Source: Fasciolopsis buskii
Lineage: Eukaryota > Platyhelminthes > Trematoda > Plagiorchiida > Fasciolidae
Direction of reading: 5' to 3'
Assembly (NCBI GenBank): GCA_008360955.1
Contig: LUCM01006842.1
Location: forward strand, 1-64,000
DNA length: 64,000 bases
This document shows positions 1 to 11,181 of this stretch, piece after piece. The translations under genes were made by a program, and so were the position numbers. How positions within the stretch are numbered: position 1 is the first letter of the stretch; each line of letters opens with the position of its first letter. The notes beneath the pieces were generated by a model that saw nothing but the letters and a program-made list of their open reading frames with translations, did no database searches and was not told where the DNA came from.

Positions 1-689
1 GCATCTCACAGATCATCCAACTTTGTTAGTCTCTACTCTGTGTCACCTACCCATAAACACAGTTGCAGTCCTAAAGGGCCCCACTACTTCACCGTCACAA
101 TGAGACTATACCTAGACTTGGTTCGACGACATGCGTGCTTCAATGACCCAGCGCGTTATGCGTGATGGCTTATTTGAAGCCGGAGATCCTATCTTGCCTG
201 AAAGGTCAGTGGGTAGAGGCCTGACGAAGCAGTCACATGGTCCTTCCAGTCGGGTGTTGATCTGAGTTAGCAGCTCAGCCGGAAAAACGAGTAGAAGAAT
301 AATTGATTCAAGTTGATGGGCTTTCACTCAGCCATACCCCGCTGCCTTGCGGCCAGGTTCTTGATAGAGTCAAAGGCCTTGATTAAGAACCCTAATAATT
401 CTCTGCTTAGTGACTGGATTCCAAAGCAGCACCCATCCATTAACCCCCATGAGTTGCACGCCTACAGATAATCTCTCCCTGCATCGGTCGTCGGGCACTC
501 TAATCAGGACCGCGCTTCCTATTGCACCGAGCGGGGTGGGTAGTGATAAGTATGCTACTGCTCAGAGTTCCCTCTCCTTTATTCAACCTGTCTCTTCTGT
601 CTCCAACCCAGTCTGCTTGCCCCTACTCATAGAATCTCCATTGGTAACACGCCCGATAATCAAAACTGTTTGTTGTCACGTAGTGTAGT
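1..689. other. Unassigned sequence 5' of the RTE endonuclease
   Basis: I see no gene here. Short open frames on both strands resemble no family I know. From about 410 onward the sequence could be the 5' leader or upstream coding part of the RTE element whose endonuclease starts near 690, because the C- and T-rich composition continues without a visible break. That is inference only. Confidence 0.3.
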
Positions 690-1674
690 AGGTGGTTTCC
701 AATCTGCTAACTCACATGTTCTCAGGCCTTGTCAGCATCTCAATCTCGTCTCCTTTAGTGTGCGCACTTTAATGCAGGCTGGCCACCAGGCTTGTTTGGC
801 TCTGACAGTGGACTCACTTTCGATCGATGTCTGTCGCGTGAGTGAAACACGGTTTCATGATTCGAGTAGGGTGATTCGACTAACTGGGCCAAATGCCTCG
901 TCAAGCTACTTCCTGCACTTTTCAGGAGACGAGGCAGCTCAAACTGTGGGTCAACTTAGGAATAGTCATAAGTAAGATGGCTGAAAAAGACCTTCTAGAT
1001 CGGATCCTGGTTAAAAGTCGCTTGTGTGATTTAATACTGCAAGGATCAGTCGGCGCCCGGAAGGACAGTAATTTTAATCGTAGTTCATTTTTCATCTCGG
1101 CATGCACCCCAACAAACTGTAGCGCTGAAATCAATAAAGACGAGTTTTATGATGGCCTGCCCACCCTTGTTCGAAAGAACAAGGGCTCTGACATTATGGT
1201 GATGACAGGTGATTCTAATGCACAAGTCGAAATAATTAGTGCATCGGAGTTCTGTTTAGCTGGTTGCTAAGCCTTGCCTTCTAAGCGAACACATAACGGA
1301 GAAAGACATCTTCAATTTTGTGCGGACAATAAGCCATCCTTATCCAGCAGGAATTTCCGACACGGTTCGCTTCGCACAGCGACCTGGCGCTCTAGCTCGA
1401 CAGATACTTTGAGTCAGATCGACCACATTGCAGTAAGCTACCGTTGGCGCGGTTCTGTCCACAACTGTGGATCGTACTGAACTTCACGTACATCGAGTCG
1501 GACCATGCATTGGTCTTAATGCGATTTTTGCTGCAGCTCAACGGCCATTCACGTATGCCACAAGCACGATTGGCCGTCCAATGTCTGTCTGATTCAGCTG
1601 CTCGCAACAGCTATGAGTGGAAACTATTCGAGGCACTAAGAACTGCGACGAGCAGCGATGCAGATGGGCCGTGA
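690..1674 (+). pseudogene. RTE LINE apurinic endonuclease domain (frameshifted)
   Basis: This is the remnant of the N-terminal exonuclease-endonuclease-phosphatase domain that nicks target DNA in non-LTR retrotransposons. Conceptual translation across several frames gives LVSFSVRTLMQAG near 740, the catalytic Glu motif VSETR near 840, ISACTPTNC near 1100, a TGDSNAQV motif (family GDxN) near 1205, QIDHIAVSYRWRGS near 1420 and ESDHALVL (the SDH motif) near 1495. The signature catalytic residues Glu, Asp/Asn and Asp-His therefore survive although the frame shifts at least three times. The order and spacing match flatworm RTE proteins, often annotated as craniofacial-development-protein-2-like. 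It is non-functional. Confidence 0.8.
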
Positions 1675-1904
1675 GATCAGATTAAGCAAGTTATGCATTT
1701 AGCGGCAGATTTCCCGTGTTGTCCTAGACACTGGATCTCGCAAAGGTCACTGGATCTATTGGTGCAAAAGCGCCAGCTTCCTAACTGCAAGGAAGTGAAT
1801 ACGGTGCGTTGACAGTGGCAGCGTCAGTGAACGAAAAGCTTTAAGAATGACCGCGAAAAGTGGTGGGTTAAGGTAGCCGAAGAGATGGAGGAAGTGACCG
1901 CCTG

Positions 1905-2060
1905 AGGTAACAGTCAGACTGTTTAGGCTCATGCGCGACATCAGTGAAGTCGTGTGCAATAGGAATAGAGGACTCATCCATGGTGGAAAACAAGGGATAG
2001 ATCGTTGGGCTGAACACCTCAAACATCAGTTTAGCTGGCCCCACGCTCGCGTGTAACATG
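1905..2060 (+). pseudogene. RTE LINE linker between endonuclease and RT
   Basis: Translated pieces RLFRLMRDIS and GIDRWAEHLKHQFSWP fit the region RTE proteins carry between endonuclease and RT, usually of the form RLFRLI..., then RLDRWAEHF and a QFxWP ending. This places the piece directly after the endonuclease and before the RT half found at 6.48 kb. It marks the left side of the gap filled by the CR1-like element. The RTE signal fades after about 2060. The stretch 2060-2290 stays unassigned, so the exact junction is not visible. Confidence 0.65.
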
Positions 2061-3205
2061 GCTCATTACCCTATTCATTGTGCGAGATTGCCAAAAAAGA
2101 TGCAACGGAAATCCTTTCCGTTCCTTATACAATTCCGGGACCGGAAAGTTTTCCGTGAGTTTGTCCGCAAGGGATATTCCATTGCTGTTAATATCCTGCG
2201 CAAAAATATCAAGATTACGGAGGACGAACGCTAATCCAGCGAGAGGTACTTGGTCTCGAAAAGGGAGCATCGTCCCCACCTTCTAGAGCAGAGACCATTA
2301 GGTCTCCCTGTCCCCCCTCCGAAACCATAAATCCTAAATTCGGGATCTCTAAGCCCCAAACTCTCTCTGAACTATGAAGTAGGTCTAGACAATTCACCGT
2401 GCGCACCTCTCATTCAACCACCACGAAAACATTGCACCTTGAACCATCCACATCAGGATGCAAATCACCACTGCAGCCCTCAAACATCCCCTCCTCAAAA
2501 CCCAGGCAGAACTCTGCAAACTTTGCGGCCGGTATGGTAAGGGCACCCAGCCTATCCGCAAACCCTAAAACTGGTCACAGTACCGCTTTCAATCTTAGTA
2601 CTCAATCCACCCAGCCTATCTCAAAGTTACCGTCAAAGTGAATGCCACTGACGCAAACGACTAGCAAGAGACCGCAATGCATGTCACTCAATAAACAACT
2701 AATTAGAGCTGACCCAGTGACAAATAATTCGATAGGGAATAAGCCGAAAAAACCATAACTTCTGAGATATCGAAATGTGGAAGGCTGACCCAGGCCCCCA
2801 GGTAAACCGGTTATCACCCCCCAAACCCTACAACAGCTGCCCAGTTTCCTATACACGGGCAGCCATTTGGCCAAACTCTTATCAGCCCACCACCTTACAT
2901 GGATGCCGCCAGGCACCGCCCCTTTCGGGCTACATCTAGCCCAACCACCATCTCCATCGGTACCAACCAACATGCAATGGAATGGAAGTTGCTTCCAACC
3001 TGGCAGCCTTATTTGCTTTGGGCAAGACCCACTGGCATCCCCCGTCTACCGGCATCTTCCTTACACCCAATCAAGTCCCTTATCTCAAATCGCTCTCCCG
3101 TTTATGTCAACCCCTTTTATCCCCGACGTACCCGCCTCCTGCCCTACCTCCCTTGCATAATTTCCACTTTACCCACCCCATATGAAACCTTTTGCCCATG
3201 ATGAT

Positions 3206-4141
3206 ATTTACTCCAGTTATCTGCATTCACACTCTACTACCACTGGGCCATTTTCATTGTTACTATTAAATGCTCGCTTGATACTAAATAAGGTGCACGC
3301 GCTGCGCCTGTTGATGTATTTATGCAAATGTGATTTCGTTCTTATCACTGAGAAATGGCTGACCGACAATACCCCCGACAGAGACATTGCTTTAATTGGT
3401 TACTATGTTTTTAGGAAGGACAGGACAAATAAGTGCAGGTAGGCTGTCTCATACATAACAGACACCCTCTCAGCCTCATGATACAATCGCCCTGCCTCTA
3501 ATCAACTGAAAGATTCTATCTGGCTGACTGTAGCTATCGGGCATCAGGACTTACTGATCAGTTGCACCTACCGTCCCCCTATTACGCATCAGTCACAGTT
3601 GTTACCAGTAACTGATGCGCTCAACGCGGCCGCCGACCTTCTAGGTCCAAAGCTTGTAGCGGGCGACTTCAACACCCCAGAGATTTGTTGGTCATCTTTC
3701 GCCTCTTCAAATTACCTTTGTGCGTTTGTTTCCAGTGTACGAATGGGTGGGTGGACACATCATGTTTCATTACCCACAAGGGCCGAGAGTGTTCTAGATT
3801 TTATCTTCACAACTGGCGTAACACAGGTGTGCGCATCCATAGACAACAAATTACGCGGATGTGACCATTCCCAAATTGTTTGCAAGTTCTCAGTTTCAAC
3901 GCCCGTTTTCTCCTCCTCAGCTTCCACTAAACCATACCACAGAGCCTCATGGAGCCGCCCTCCCTCCATAGTTTATAGTCAAAATTGGGATATTTTCTTT
4001 CCATCGGTGGATCCCCAAATGGCCACCAACCAATTTTACGCAACTCTAAGTGTTTGCCTTGATCTAATCACTCCAAACCAGTGTGGCACGATTCCCAAAA
4101 GGTTGAGAACCCTGGACCGTCTCAAAAAAAGTATTCTTTAA
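3206..4141 (+). pseudogene. LINE copy A endonuclease domain
   Basis: One reading frame, broken by stops near 3440 and 3480, covers a whole apurinic endonuclease. It starts at LLLNARLILNKVHALRLL and carries FVLITEKWL (catalytic Glu), LISCTYRPP near 3555, LVAGDFNTPEICW (GDFN motif) near 3655, SVLDFIFTT near 3790 and CDHSQIVC (Asp-His motif) near 3860. This motif order is that of CR1/Jockey-superfamily LINE endonucleases and differs from the RTE copy upstream. Frame retention over about 930 bases suggests a younger age than the surrounding RTE. The two stops make it inactive. Confidence 0.85.
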
Positions 4142-4371
4142 TCCAGACAAGATTCAAAAGAACAAAAAAATTTGCTCTGCTATTGCAAATGAACCGTCTG
4201 TCTAGGGAGATTAAGACACTTCTCGATTCTCTTCAAAAGAAGGAATTTTAAGCGTTACACTCTACCAACAGGGGTGCAGCACTGGCAAAACTACTGAGAA
4301 CTAACAACTCCCTACCTAGTACGCGCATCACATCAGTCATATTCAGGGGCACGGGCGCAAATGACCCTCAA

Positions 4372-4828
4372 ATGATTTCAAAGGTGTTCAGTGATCGTAT
4401 CACCGCCTCTATGACAACTGACGGCAACACTATTATACCGGACCTTCTCCCAGACTCCTCTGCTTTAGCTCCAAGGTTCTCTTTTCACCGAAGTGATATT
4501 AAACCACTACTGTCAAAGTTGAGACCGTCTTTCCACCTCATCCCTCTTCAAATTTGGGGGTGCAGATATCCCTAAAATTTTGTCCAATCTATTTAATCCT
4601 TCCTTAAATTGTGACACCTTCCCCCACCAATGGATAACTTTTGTCATTGTCCCAATTCACAAAAATGGTTCAAAACAAGAGCCATCTAATTACATACCTG
4701 ACAATCACATTCCAGTTGTCTCTCGCATTATTGAAAAAATAAGAAGAAAGTTAACAATTTATTTATTGGATCATGACCAGCCAACCTGGTTTCCTCCCAA
4801 GCAAACCATATTCTACGTGCATGGGTAA
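4372..4828 (+). pseudogene. LINE copy A reverse transcriptase, domains 1-2 only
   Basis: A frameshift near 4545 separates a stretch ending in PLLSKLRPSFH from one starting FKFGGADIPKIL. Together they form the RT entry region, then WITFVIVPIHKNGSKQEPSNY (the family's PIHKNG...NYRP block) and VVSRIIEKI near 4720. The stop at 4826-4828 follows a PPKQ motif, where the family has the HGF-x-SC block. The LDxxKAFD and YxDD palm blocks are absent, so the core was deleted and this piece can have no polymerase activity. Confidence 0.8.
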
Positions 4829-4954
4829 TTTCCTAAATATAGTCAATAAAATTCTCGACCCACAAAAGCAGCAAACTCGTATACAAATGCCACACTCCTA
4901 AAGGGATCTTTGAGATTAACAAAGAAGTCGTTCCTTCCCCTCAACATTTCAGAG

Positions 4955-5499
4955 ACCTGAGTTTGCATTATTCCAGCACGTTCAGCTTTCCAGAACAGAC
5001 TCTGACACAGGTTGCAAAAGCTGGGAGACTAATTGGGATGGTGAATAGAACTTTAGGAAAACAGGGAAGCAAATTGTTAATATATGAAACACACGTAAGA
5101 CACATCCTGGACTGCTGTTCCGTCGTTTGTTACAAAATGCGGCAGAGTGAGAGACTCGAGATTGAGAAAGTTCAACGAACATTTGCAAAACGATTTCCAG
5201 GCTACTCTTCCTTGCTAAACTTCATGGAACGTTGCATAAAACTACACCTCGATCCCTTATGGCTGCGTCGAGTTCAGATCAACCTCCCCTTTTTTCATAA
5301 GATTATTGGTAAAAATGTGTGCACCTTCGCACCCCAAGTGAGAAATAACTTTTCCTATGGCTCGCGTCGAGCTGGGTTCTTGGTGTCAGTTCCCGTGTCG
5401 AGGAAAGCACTCGGGAAAAACTCCACCAAATATACCTCCCTATGGAATGAACTACCCCAAACATATAAGAATGATTTCTCCTGCCTCCGTTACCTTTAA
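4955..5499 (+). pseudogene. LINE copy A RT C-terminal (thumb/tail) domain
   Basis: The open frame contains TQVAKAGRLIGMVNRTLG, YETHVRHILDCCSVV (family: IRPILEYC), RLEIEKVQRTFAKR (family: IExVQRRATK) and YTSLWNELPQTYKN near the end (family: WNxLP). This is the conserved tail that follows the RT palm in CR1/L2-type LINEs. The frame is open for about 178 codons, so this end of the element is well kept. It joins the RT 5' part across a deletion of the palm. Confidence 0.85.
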
Positions 5500-5600
5500 A
5501 AACGAAAGTAAGAAGGCAAAAACCGTATAAAATTTGGTAAACTTTTACGACTCTTACACTGAGATAGAAATAGCCTATGAGTCGGGCCTATGGTACTGAG

Positions 5601-6477
5601 TGAACACAACGCCCGAGGCCTTGTCTCAATCCACTCAACAAGGTCCAGCCAGTTGTTAGTAATAGCTCAGCAGTAGTTTCCACAAGTACACACCACTGTA
5701 GGTATGGGCAAAAATCTCCGTCAATGAAACAAGTCATCGCAGTTTCTTACCTAAATTCTATCTTGTTTAGTGCGTATGTAGCAAGATATAAGAAGACATG
5801 TACCCATACCACATTCTCACTTATTCCCAAACTAATATCCATATAAACTCTTTTTTCTGCATGCATTCAACAATTATACCATTCCAAGCGCAAAGTTTGG
5901 CATCAGCTAATGCCTCATTCTACGTAACACTCATCACTTCTCGTTATATTTGCACGCACCATAACCCTCAGCTGGGATGCCTCCAGACTGCCATCTCTCT
6001 CTTTTTGCGTTCCAGTTGTGCGCGTTTGCACTCGTGTCTTGCCAAGGGTCTATCATCCAGTACCTGGACCCATCCTCGCACGTCTCAACACACCGTGAAT
6101 GCAAGCTGATCCAAGGCTCGGATTAACTATCCCAGGAGAGACAAGTTCTACCTGCTCCACGGCCGCGATGACGTGGGCATTGCTTCTAATCTGCATGATT
6201 CCTAAACGTAAACTGATGACCCTGTTGCACGTTTGCCTAGATATCGAGGCCACACAATCCGATCCACAATGCTTGCGATTCTCTGAGCGGTCAAGCCTTT
6301 CTAATTGCACAGATTTACCCCTGCAGTGTTTGATCATGCAACCAAGCAAGCCTCTCGAAGTATTCGGAAATAAACCAATATATACATCTTTAGGCCGACG
6401 TCTTCAGCTGCGAGTCCGTGGGAGTTGTTATTCGGCTTCCAAACGGAGATGAAAGTGGAGTCTAGTATTCACTTCTG
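5601..6477. other. Unassigned block between LINE copy A and the RTE RT half
   Basis: Open frames at 5798-6109 and 6099-6452 look like chance frames or decayed sequence. I recognise no domain. The block may include the 3' UTR of LINE copy A and worn RTE sequence just before the recognisable RT start at 6478. Confidence 0.3.
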
Positions 6478-6995
6478 AAGAAGGTAAAAGCAGCTGGTCT
6501 CGATGAACTCCCCCCAGTTCTTTTCAAACTGGGTCTGGGCCCTCTCATGAAGCTAAATACATCCCCGCTTCGTGATATTTGGAACGAGAAGCGTATTCCC
6601 TTATGGTAGGGTGAGTCTCTGGTTGCATCCATTTTCAAGACAGACACGAGTGACTGTATTAATCATCGTGGGATTAGTTTAATTCCTTTAGTTACAAACG
6701 TCCATACTTCGAAAATGCTGCACCGTTTGACACCAATTTGCGAGATTAATATCCGCGAACAGCAGGCCGAATTTCACCCAGGTTGCATCTACCAGGTATT
6801 CACTCTTCGCCAAGTACTCAAAACGCCCCACACGCAGCGCAGCTTAATATAGTGGCCGTTTTGGACTTGAAAGGTGACCTCGACTGTGGATCGACCAGAA
6901 CTAATCAGTGTTCTCCACCGGCGGATTATGCCAATGAAGTTCGTGAAACTGTTGCGAGCAATGTAATTGCATGCCAATATCCACGAAATCAATAT
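6478..6995 (+). pseudogene. RTE LINE reverse transcriptase, 5' half
   Basis: Reading the + strand from 6478 gives KKVKAAGLDELPPVLFK (family: GPDxLPPALFK), then IWNEKRIPLW, SLVASIFKTDTSDCINHRGI (family: PIFKKG...NHRGISL), QQAEFHPG near 6760 (family: QAGFRPGR), FTLRQVLK near 6805 and IVAVLDLKG near 6850 (family: FLDFKGAFDS). These are RT domains 0-3 of an RTE element. The first catalytic Asp in the LDLKG block is retained. A TAG interrupts the W block near 6607, and frames shift after 6840. Similarity runs out near MPMKFVKLLRAM at about 6960, where the second insertion or a deletion starts. Confidence 0.8.
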
Positions 6996-8260
6996 TCAGT
7001 GAAATACGTTCTCTCTATGCACCCAGAAACAAAGGACAACCACTTATTCCGTGTCTGCCTTTGGCGCGAAATGCGGTTAGGCAATCAGGGACCCAGCAAA
7101 AGCGGCACGGCACTTAATAACGCACATTATCTACCATGAAATGGGACACAGGGTATCGTTGTTGACCTATTATTCTGATTGCAAATTATTCGCCTTCATT
7201 ATTTTTCTACCAATTTACCCGAAGGCTTCCAGACCGAGGTATATTTAGATAGTTGTGGAGTATCTAAAACAAGCTTGTTTTCCATCGTGTTCCCACACAC
7301 AGACATTTATGTATATATATGCAGCGCACTCCTTTCTTGGTAAACCGTTTCATGGGATAGTACTGAGTTCTTACCAAAATTTATCTTTTTGGTTATAGCA
7401 AAGTTCTTTCTCTTGGTCGTTCTCGTTCCTAATATCTATACGCTACTCCGAACTAAAACCGCTTCAGTCGGTCTCGGACAGCCACTGGTATCGAATCTCC
7501 AAGAACTATCACCATAACGTGGCCAATCAAAGACCACGGTTCCCATGTCCACAGTTCCTTTGAGTCAAACGCGGTGCAAATGGACTTACTACTTGGCGAA
7601 ACAAGCTCCTCGCACATGAATGACGAACACAATTACTGTCCAGCTTCCACCTAAGTAGACGAATGCTGCATTTCAGATCAGCCTGGCAAGGAAAGCTCCT
7701 AGTGCACGCTACTGTGATTGTTTCTGGTGGTTTGCCGACTTTTGCCCTTGTAAACCTTGTAATTTGTTCATTGCCTTTTGAAAATTGAAAATCAGTGACG
7801 TGCTTTTCTGTTGAACCCTTAAAGGACCGCGAAAAGTTGAATGATACAAGTCGATATGAATCCTGCATCTGGAAATGAAGTTTAAAAATTCGTTGATTAA
7901 CTTCAGTATAGCCGAACGTGCGTGCCGCTAAGGCCCGTTGGACTGCGATTTTGTAACTTTGAATTGCATGCAGCTCCTAACGGTCTCATAGGTCAAGTAT
8001 GGTAACGAGTCGGGCCGCAGCGATTTTTTATCACAAAAAGCGAATTGCAAAGGGCAAACTTCATAATAAAAAACTGTAAAGGAATGCGCCTGTGGGGAAC
8101 ATTCAAGTGGGCCTCAGCATGTTGACACTGCTGTAGAAAAATTGTACGTTGCCAGGGAAACGAGAGGAAGAAATGTTCGAGTGCAATAAAGGTTGCAGAA
8201 TAACAGAAGGTCGAAGTGAAGAAGGTCAAAATCGGATACGGAGAAATGGTCGCCTGAATA
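6996..8260. other. Unidentified DNA interrupting the RTE RT
   Basis: This block sits where the GVRQGCPLSP part of the RTE RT should be. It is T-rich on the + strand with short AT runs (for example 7308-7320). The longest frame (7527-7868, minus) resembles nothing I know. It may be a non-autonomous insertion or highly decayed sequence. I saw no clear terminal repeats. Confidence 0.4.
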
Positions 8261-9180
8261 GGTTGCCAGTTGATGGTAGATGCTTCAGGAGGTCTCCGGG
8301 ATGTAGGAATCGAACTAGGAAATGGTGAGAAGCTTTGTGATCTGGGTTATTCAGACGACGTTGCGTGTCTGTTCAAATCCGCGGATCATGCACAACGCTC
8401 ACTACATCAATTGCCAAGGTCGGTTGCTCGGTTTAAAATGTACTTTGAACCTTCAAAGTGCAAAGTGCTGTTACAGGAATGGACGACACTAGTGTTGAAT
8501 TTGGTACTGGACGGAGAAGAACTAACGACTGTCGACCGTTTCACCTACCTTGATAGTTGCGTGTCGAACGCCGGTATCTCGGGAGTGGAGGTAAATACAC
8601 GTATATCCAAGGCTCGGGCAGCTTATGCTGGACTGAAGCACTTGTGGCGCTGGCCCAATATTTGACTGGAGTCGAAAGGTCGTGTATAGTGTGGTGCAGT
8701 GCGCTAAGTTCTGTTGTACGTTTGCGAGATATGGAGTATGCGTGAGGGAGATGTCCGTCGGTTGGAGGTTTTCGACCATCGATGTCTACGTATTATGGTT
8801 AAGATTGGATGGAGTAATCGGGTGAGTAATGTGGAGGTCAGGGACCTAATACTAAGTGTTGGCTCTCAGAATATCTTATGTCGGCGTAGGAAACTTAGTA
8901 GACTAGGCTGATGGGTCACGTGTTGCGCATGGCGAACACTTGTCTATCATAGCGTGTCCTATTTTGGTTTCCTCCTAAGGAATGGTAGAAGCCATCTGGA
9001 GGCCAACAGATGAAGTAGAAATGTGGAATGAGAAAACGTACAGCGAACATATAAAAATAGATATCTCACGTCTTCGTGATTGGGGTTCTAAAGACCCGGC
9101 AATTGGCTGCCTGAAGACACTGAATGATATTTCAGTGAACCGTGAACAGTAGTGATCGTGTTGTCATTTTCTATCGAATC
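8261..9180 (+). pseudogene. RTE LINE RT palm and C-terminus
   Basis: An open frame from 8270 reads GLRDVGIELGNGEKLCDLGYSDDVACLF, broken here into the blocks GIELGNGEKLCDL and YSDDVACLF. YSDD is the catalytic YADD box with one substitution, and both Asp residues are kept. Then come PSKCKVLLQEW near 8450, LDGEELTTVDRFTYL near 8510, RISKARAAYAGLKHLW near 8605, RRLEVFDHRCLRIM near 8760, and the terminal KDPAIGCLKTLNDIS and CCHFLS near 9090-9175, which match the end of flatworm RTE proteins. Frames change near 8660, 8910 and 8990. The element's coding end is thus near 9180, with a 3' tail after it. Confidence 0.85.
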
Positions 9181-9469
9181 AGAATAGTTGAAAGAGTACG
9201 TCTGTACAGTTAGACTGTGTTCCGTTTGTTGGCTGCAGCGGCACCTTATCTTTTCCCACCTGTCTAGGTCCACCCCCTGTTCTCCTTGGATATTCACTCT
9301 TTTTATAGAAACGTGTACCTTTTGGGAAAAGGCAGTGGTTAGTGAAGCTTGTCTCGCTATATGACGCTGGACGATGATAATGACGATGGTGGTCGCCTGA
9401 ATACGATAACGATGAGGAGGTCATGGGAATGGGTCCTGGCAACGTAGGTTTCGAATTGCAAGAAACAAA

Positions 9470-9740
9470 AGGATAGAGATAGAAAACAGAAAGTGAAGCA
9501 GTTAACCGGCCCTATACACAGTTAACTACAGATTTGCGGTCAGGAAGAAGTCGTTTAACAACTTCACGGTCTTTATTTGAGCTCGATCAAGATGATAAAA
9601 TGCGATATACGACGCTCTGCCCAAATAAGGCTGCGCTGTTATAGTCTTGGACTCATTTGGGCTTTGTATAAATGAAAGAGGTGGGGACATGTAAAATTAT
9701 ATCTGGCGCAGCACAGAGAGCCAATTTTGCGCGCGGTCCT
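9470..9740 (-). pseudogene. LINE copy B C-terminal tail
   Basis: Minus-strand translation shows SFIYTKPK then VQDYNSAALFGQS and a degraded SSNKDREVVKRLLPDRKSVV. These align with the tail of CR1/Jockey LINEs (LYKAQIRPxLEYCSxIWG..., then DRIQSKAVRL). The match is by eye over short blocks. Its position, just downstream of the RT palm on the same strand, supports it. Confidence 0.55.
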
Positions 9741-9929
9741 AGAGGCAAATGCTAACATGAAGGATATCAACAAAAAGAATTTATGGACAGGTTCGGCAAT
9801 GGATGTGATTCTTTGGAGTGAAGAGAGATTGCGTCAAATTTTAACTGGGTGGACTAGGGGAGGTGTTCGAGTGAAACACAAAGGAGGTAATTCCTGAAAA
9901 GATTGAAACAGATGTGGCAGGTGGAGCCC

Positions 9930-10660
9930 TAAGCAAAGAATCGTACGATATCAAAAGCAGATGATGCATTAAGAACAATAGGACCATGGTCGACGTTGGT
10001 AGTGGCTAGACAAGCAGCTGCGCAGAAAAGAAAGCAATTTTCTCTGTCATCGTTGGCAAAACAGTAAGGATAGTTGGAGCTTGTTGGAAAGAAAGCACAA
10101 GAGGAAAAGGATGGGCAAAAGTATGGAAATTTAGGAAATACCAGCATTCACAATACCCCATCGAGTCGATTGGAGATGGCATGCGTGCTGAGGAAGCATG
10201 TCATTCACAATGAAAGAGCCAGATGAAACCTGAACGGATGCATTTTTGACAGCAGACCTTCGTGCTAAATTCGGTCAAGGGCCTTGGAGATGTCCAGCAA
10301 AACCAGGTGAGTTTCTCCCTGGTTATCGAGTGGGGTCGACCAGGAGTGTGAGATGGCAGTTAGGAAATCGCCTGCAGAACAACACCAGTAAAATCCATGT
10401 TGGTAGTCTCCCACGAAACCCTTACTTTTTATGAATGGACGCCATTGGTCAAAATGTTATAAGAACCTTTCGAAATAACAGAGGTGAATGCGATGGGGTG
10501 GTGGTTGTTGGCGTCGAAAGAGTCTCCGAGTTTTACGATTGGAAAAATGGTTCCGTTCTACCATGCAAAAAAGCACTTCGGTTAAGAGAGGAAAGAAAAA
10601 GATGGCATGGCATAAAAGATGACTCCTTGAGACACATTTTTTGAACGATTGGTGAAATAC
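9930..10660 (-). pseudogene. LINE copy B reverse transcriptase palm
   Basis: Minus-strand reading gives GFVGDYQHGF near 10400, FLTAISHSWSTPLDNQGET near 10320-10370, HLVLLDISKALDRI near 10265-10305 (family: LVxLDISKAFDRVWH), HEGLLSKMHPF, then SSNYPYCFANDDREN near 10040-10080. The last block is the catalytic FADD box with an inserted Asn. The LDISKA Asp is intact. Stops and frameshifts occur between blocks, so the polymerase is dead. The order matches Jockey/CR1-type RT domains 2-5. Confidence 0.8.
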
Positions 10661-11181
10661 CGTCGGGACCGAGAAATTTGAAACTTCCAGATTAGAAAGA
10701 ACTTGACGGGCCTTTCTAGTAGTTATAACAGGAAGGAAAGCATGGCTGGAAACATGAGAAGAAGGCGGAAAAATAGGACTGACGGTGGAGTTTTAGGCGG
10801 ACGAGGAGGGGAGAACTTTGTCTTTTTCAACCAGGTCGCAGATCAGAGTGCCGGAGGAATTGAAAGTAGAAAGGAAGTTTGGAGGGCAGAAATTGCAGAA
10901 TATCATTCTTACAAGGGGCCAAAATTATCCGCTACCCGTGGCCAATGAGGCCAATGGCGTCTGAAGCCATCTTTTTTCTTTTGTATGGTGAGTGAGCACT
11001 TGTTCCTAACTTGCACAAAATGACTACCAGATGTTTGGTTGTCAGGGATGAACTACCGGCGGTACGCAAAGGATTTCAAGCTTACGTCACGGTTGCAGGT
11101 GCGTGTCAACCATCCAGGGGATCGTGGTTTGCTGGATTTGGAGAAATATGGATTGTAGTTATGCATACCTGGAAGAACAGC

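Larger units (their letters stand above)
2290..5600 (+). mobile_element. CR1/Jockey-type LINE (copy A), nested inside the RTE element
   Basis: The + strand holds a collinear LINE: a Pro/Ser-rich leader or ORF1-like part (2399-3200, uncertain), an endonuclease (3206-4141), RT domains 1-2 (4372-4828) and a C-terminal thumb/tail (4955-5499). The catalytic palm between 4830 and 4950 is missing, so the copy has an internal deletion. It lies between the RTE linker and the RTE RT half, in the same orientation, so it is most likely a younger insertion. The 5' boundary is a guess from where RTE similarity ends, and the 3' boundary is a guess from where LINE-like translation stops. Confidence 0.75.
690..9440 (+). 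mobile_element. RTE-type LINE, decayed and split by two insertions
   Basis: The RTE coding order can be followed on the + strand: AP endonuclease (690-1674), linker (1905-2060), RT fingers and early palm (6478-6995), RT palm with a YSDD variant plus C-terminus (8261-9180), then a 3' tail to about 9440. All pieces are collinear and on the same strand, so they are most simply one copy. RTE elements are usually about 3-4 kb, and the span here is 8.7 kb. The excess is roughly the size of the CR1-like LINE at 2.3-5.6 kb and the unidentified block at 7.0-8.26 kb. Frameshifts and stops are spread throughout, so the element is dead. I could not recognise target-site duplications. Two unrelated RTE fragments lying by chance in the right order is the alternative. 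Confidence 0.75.
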
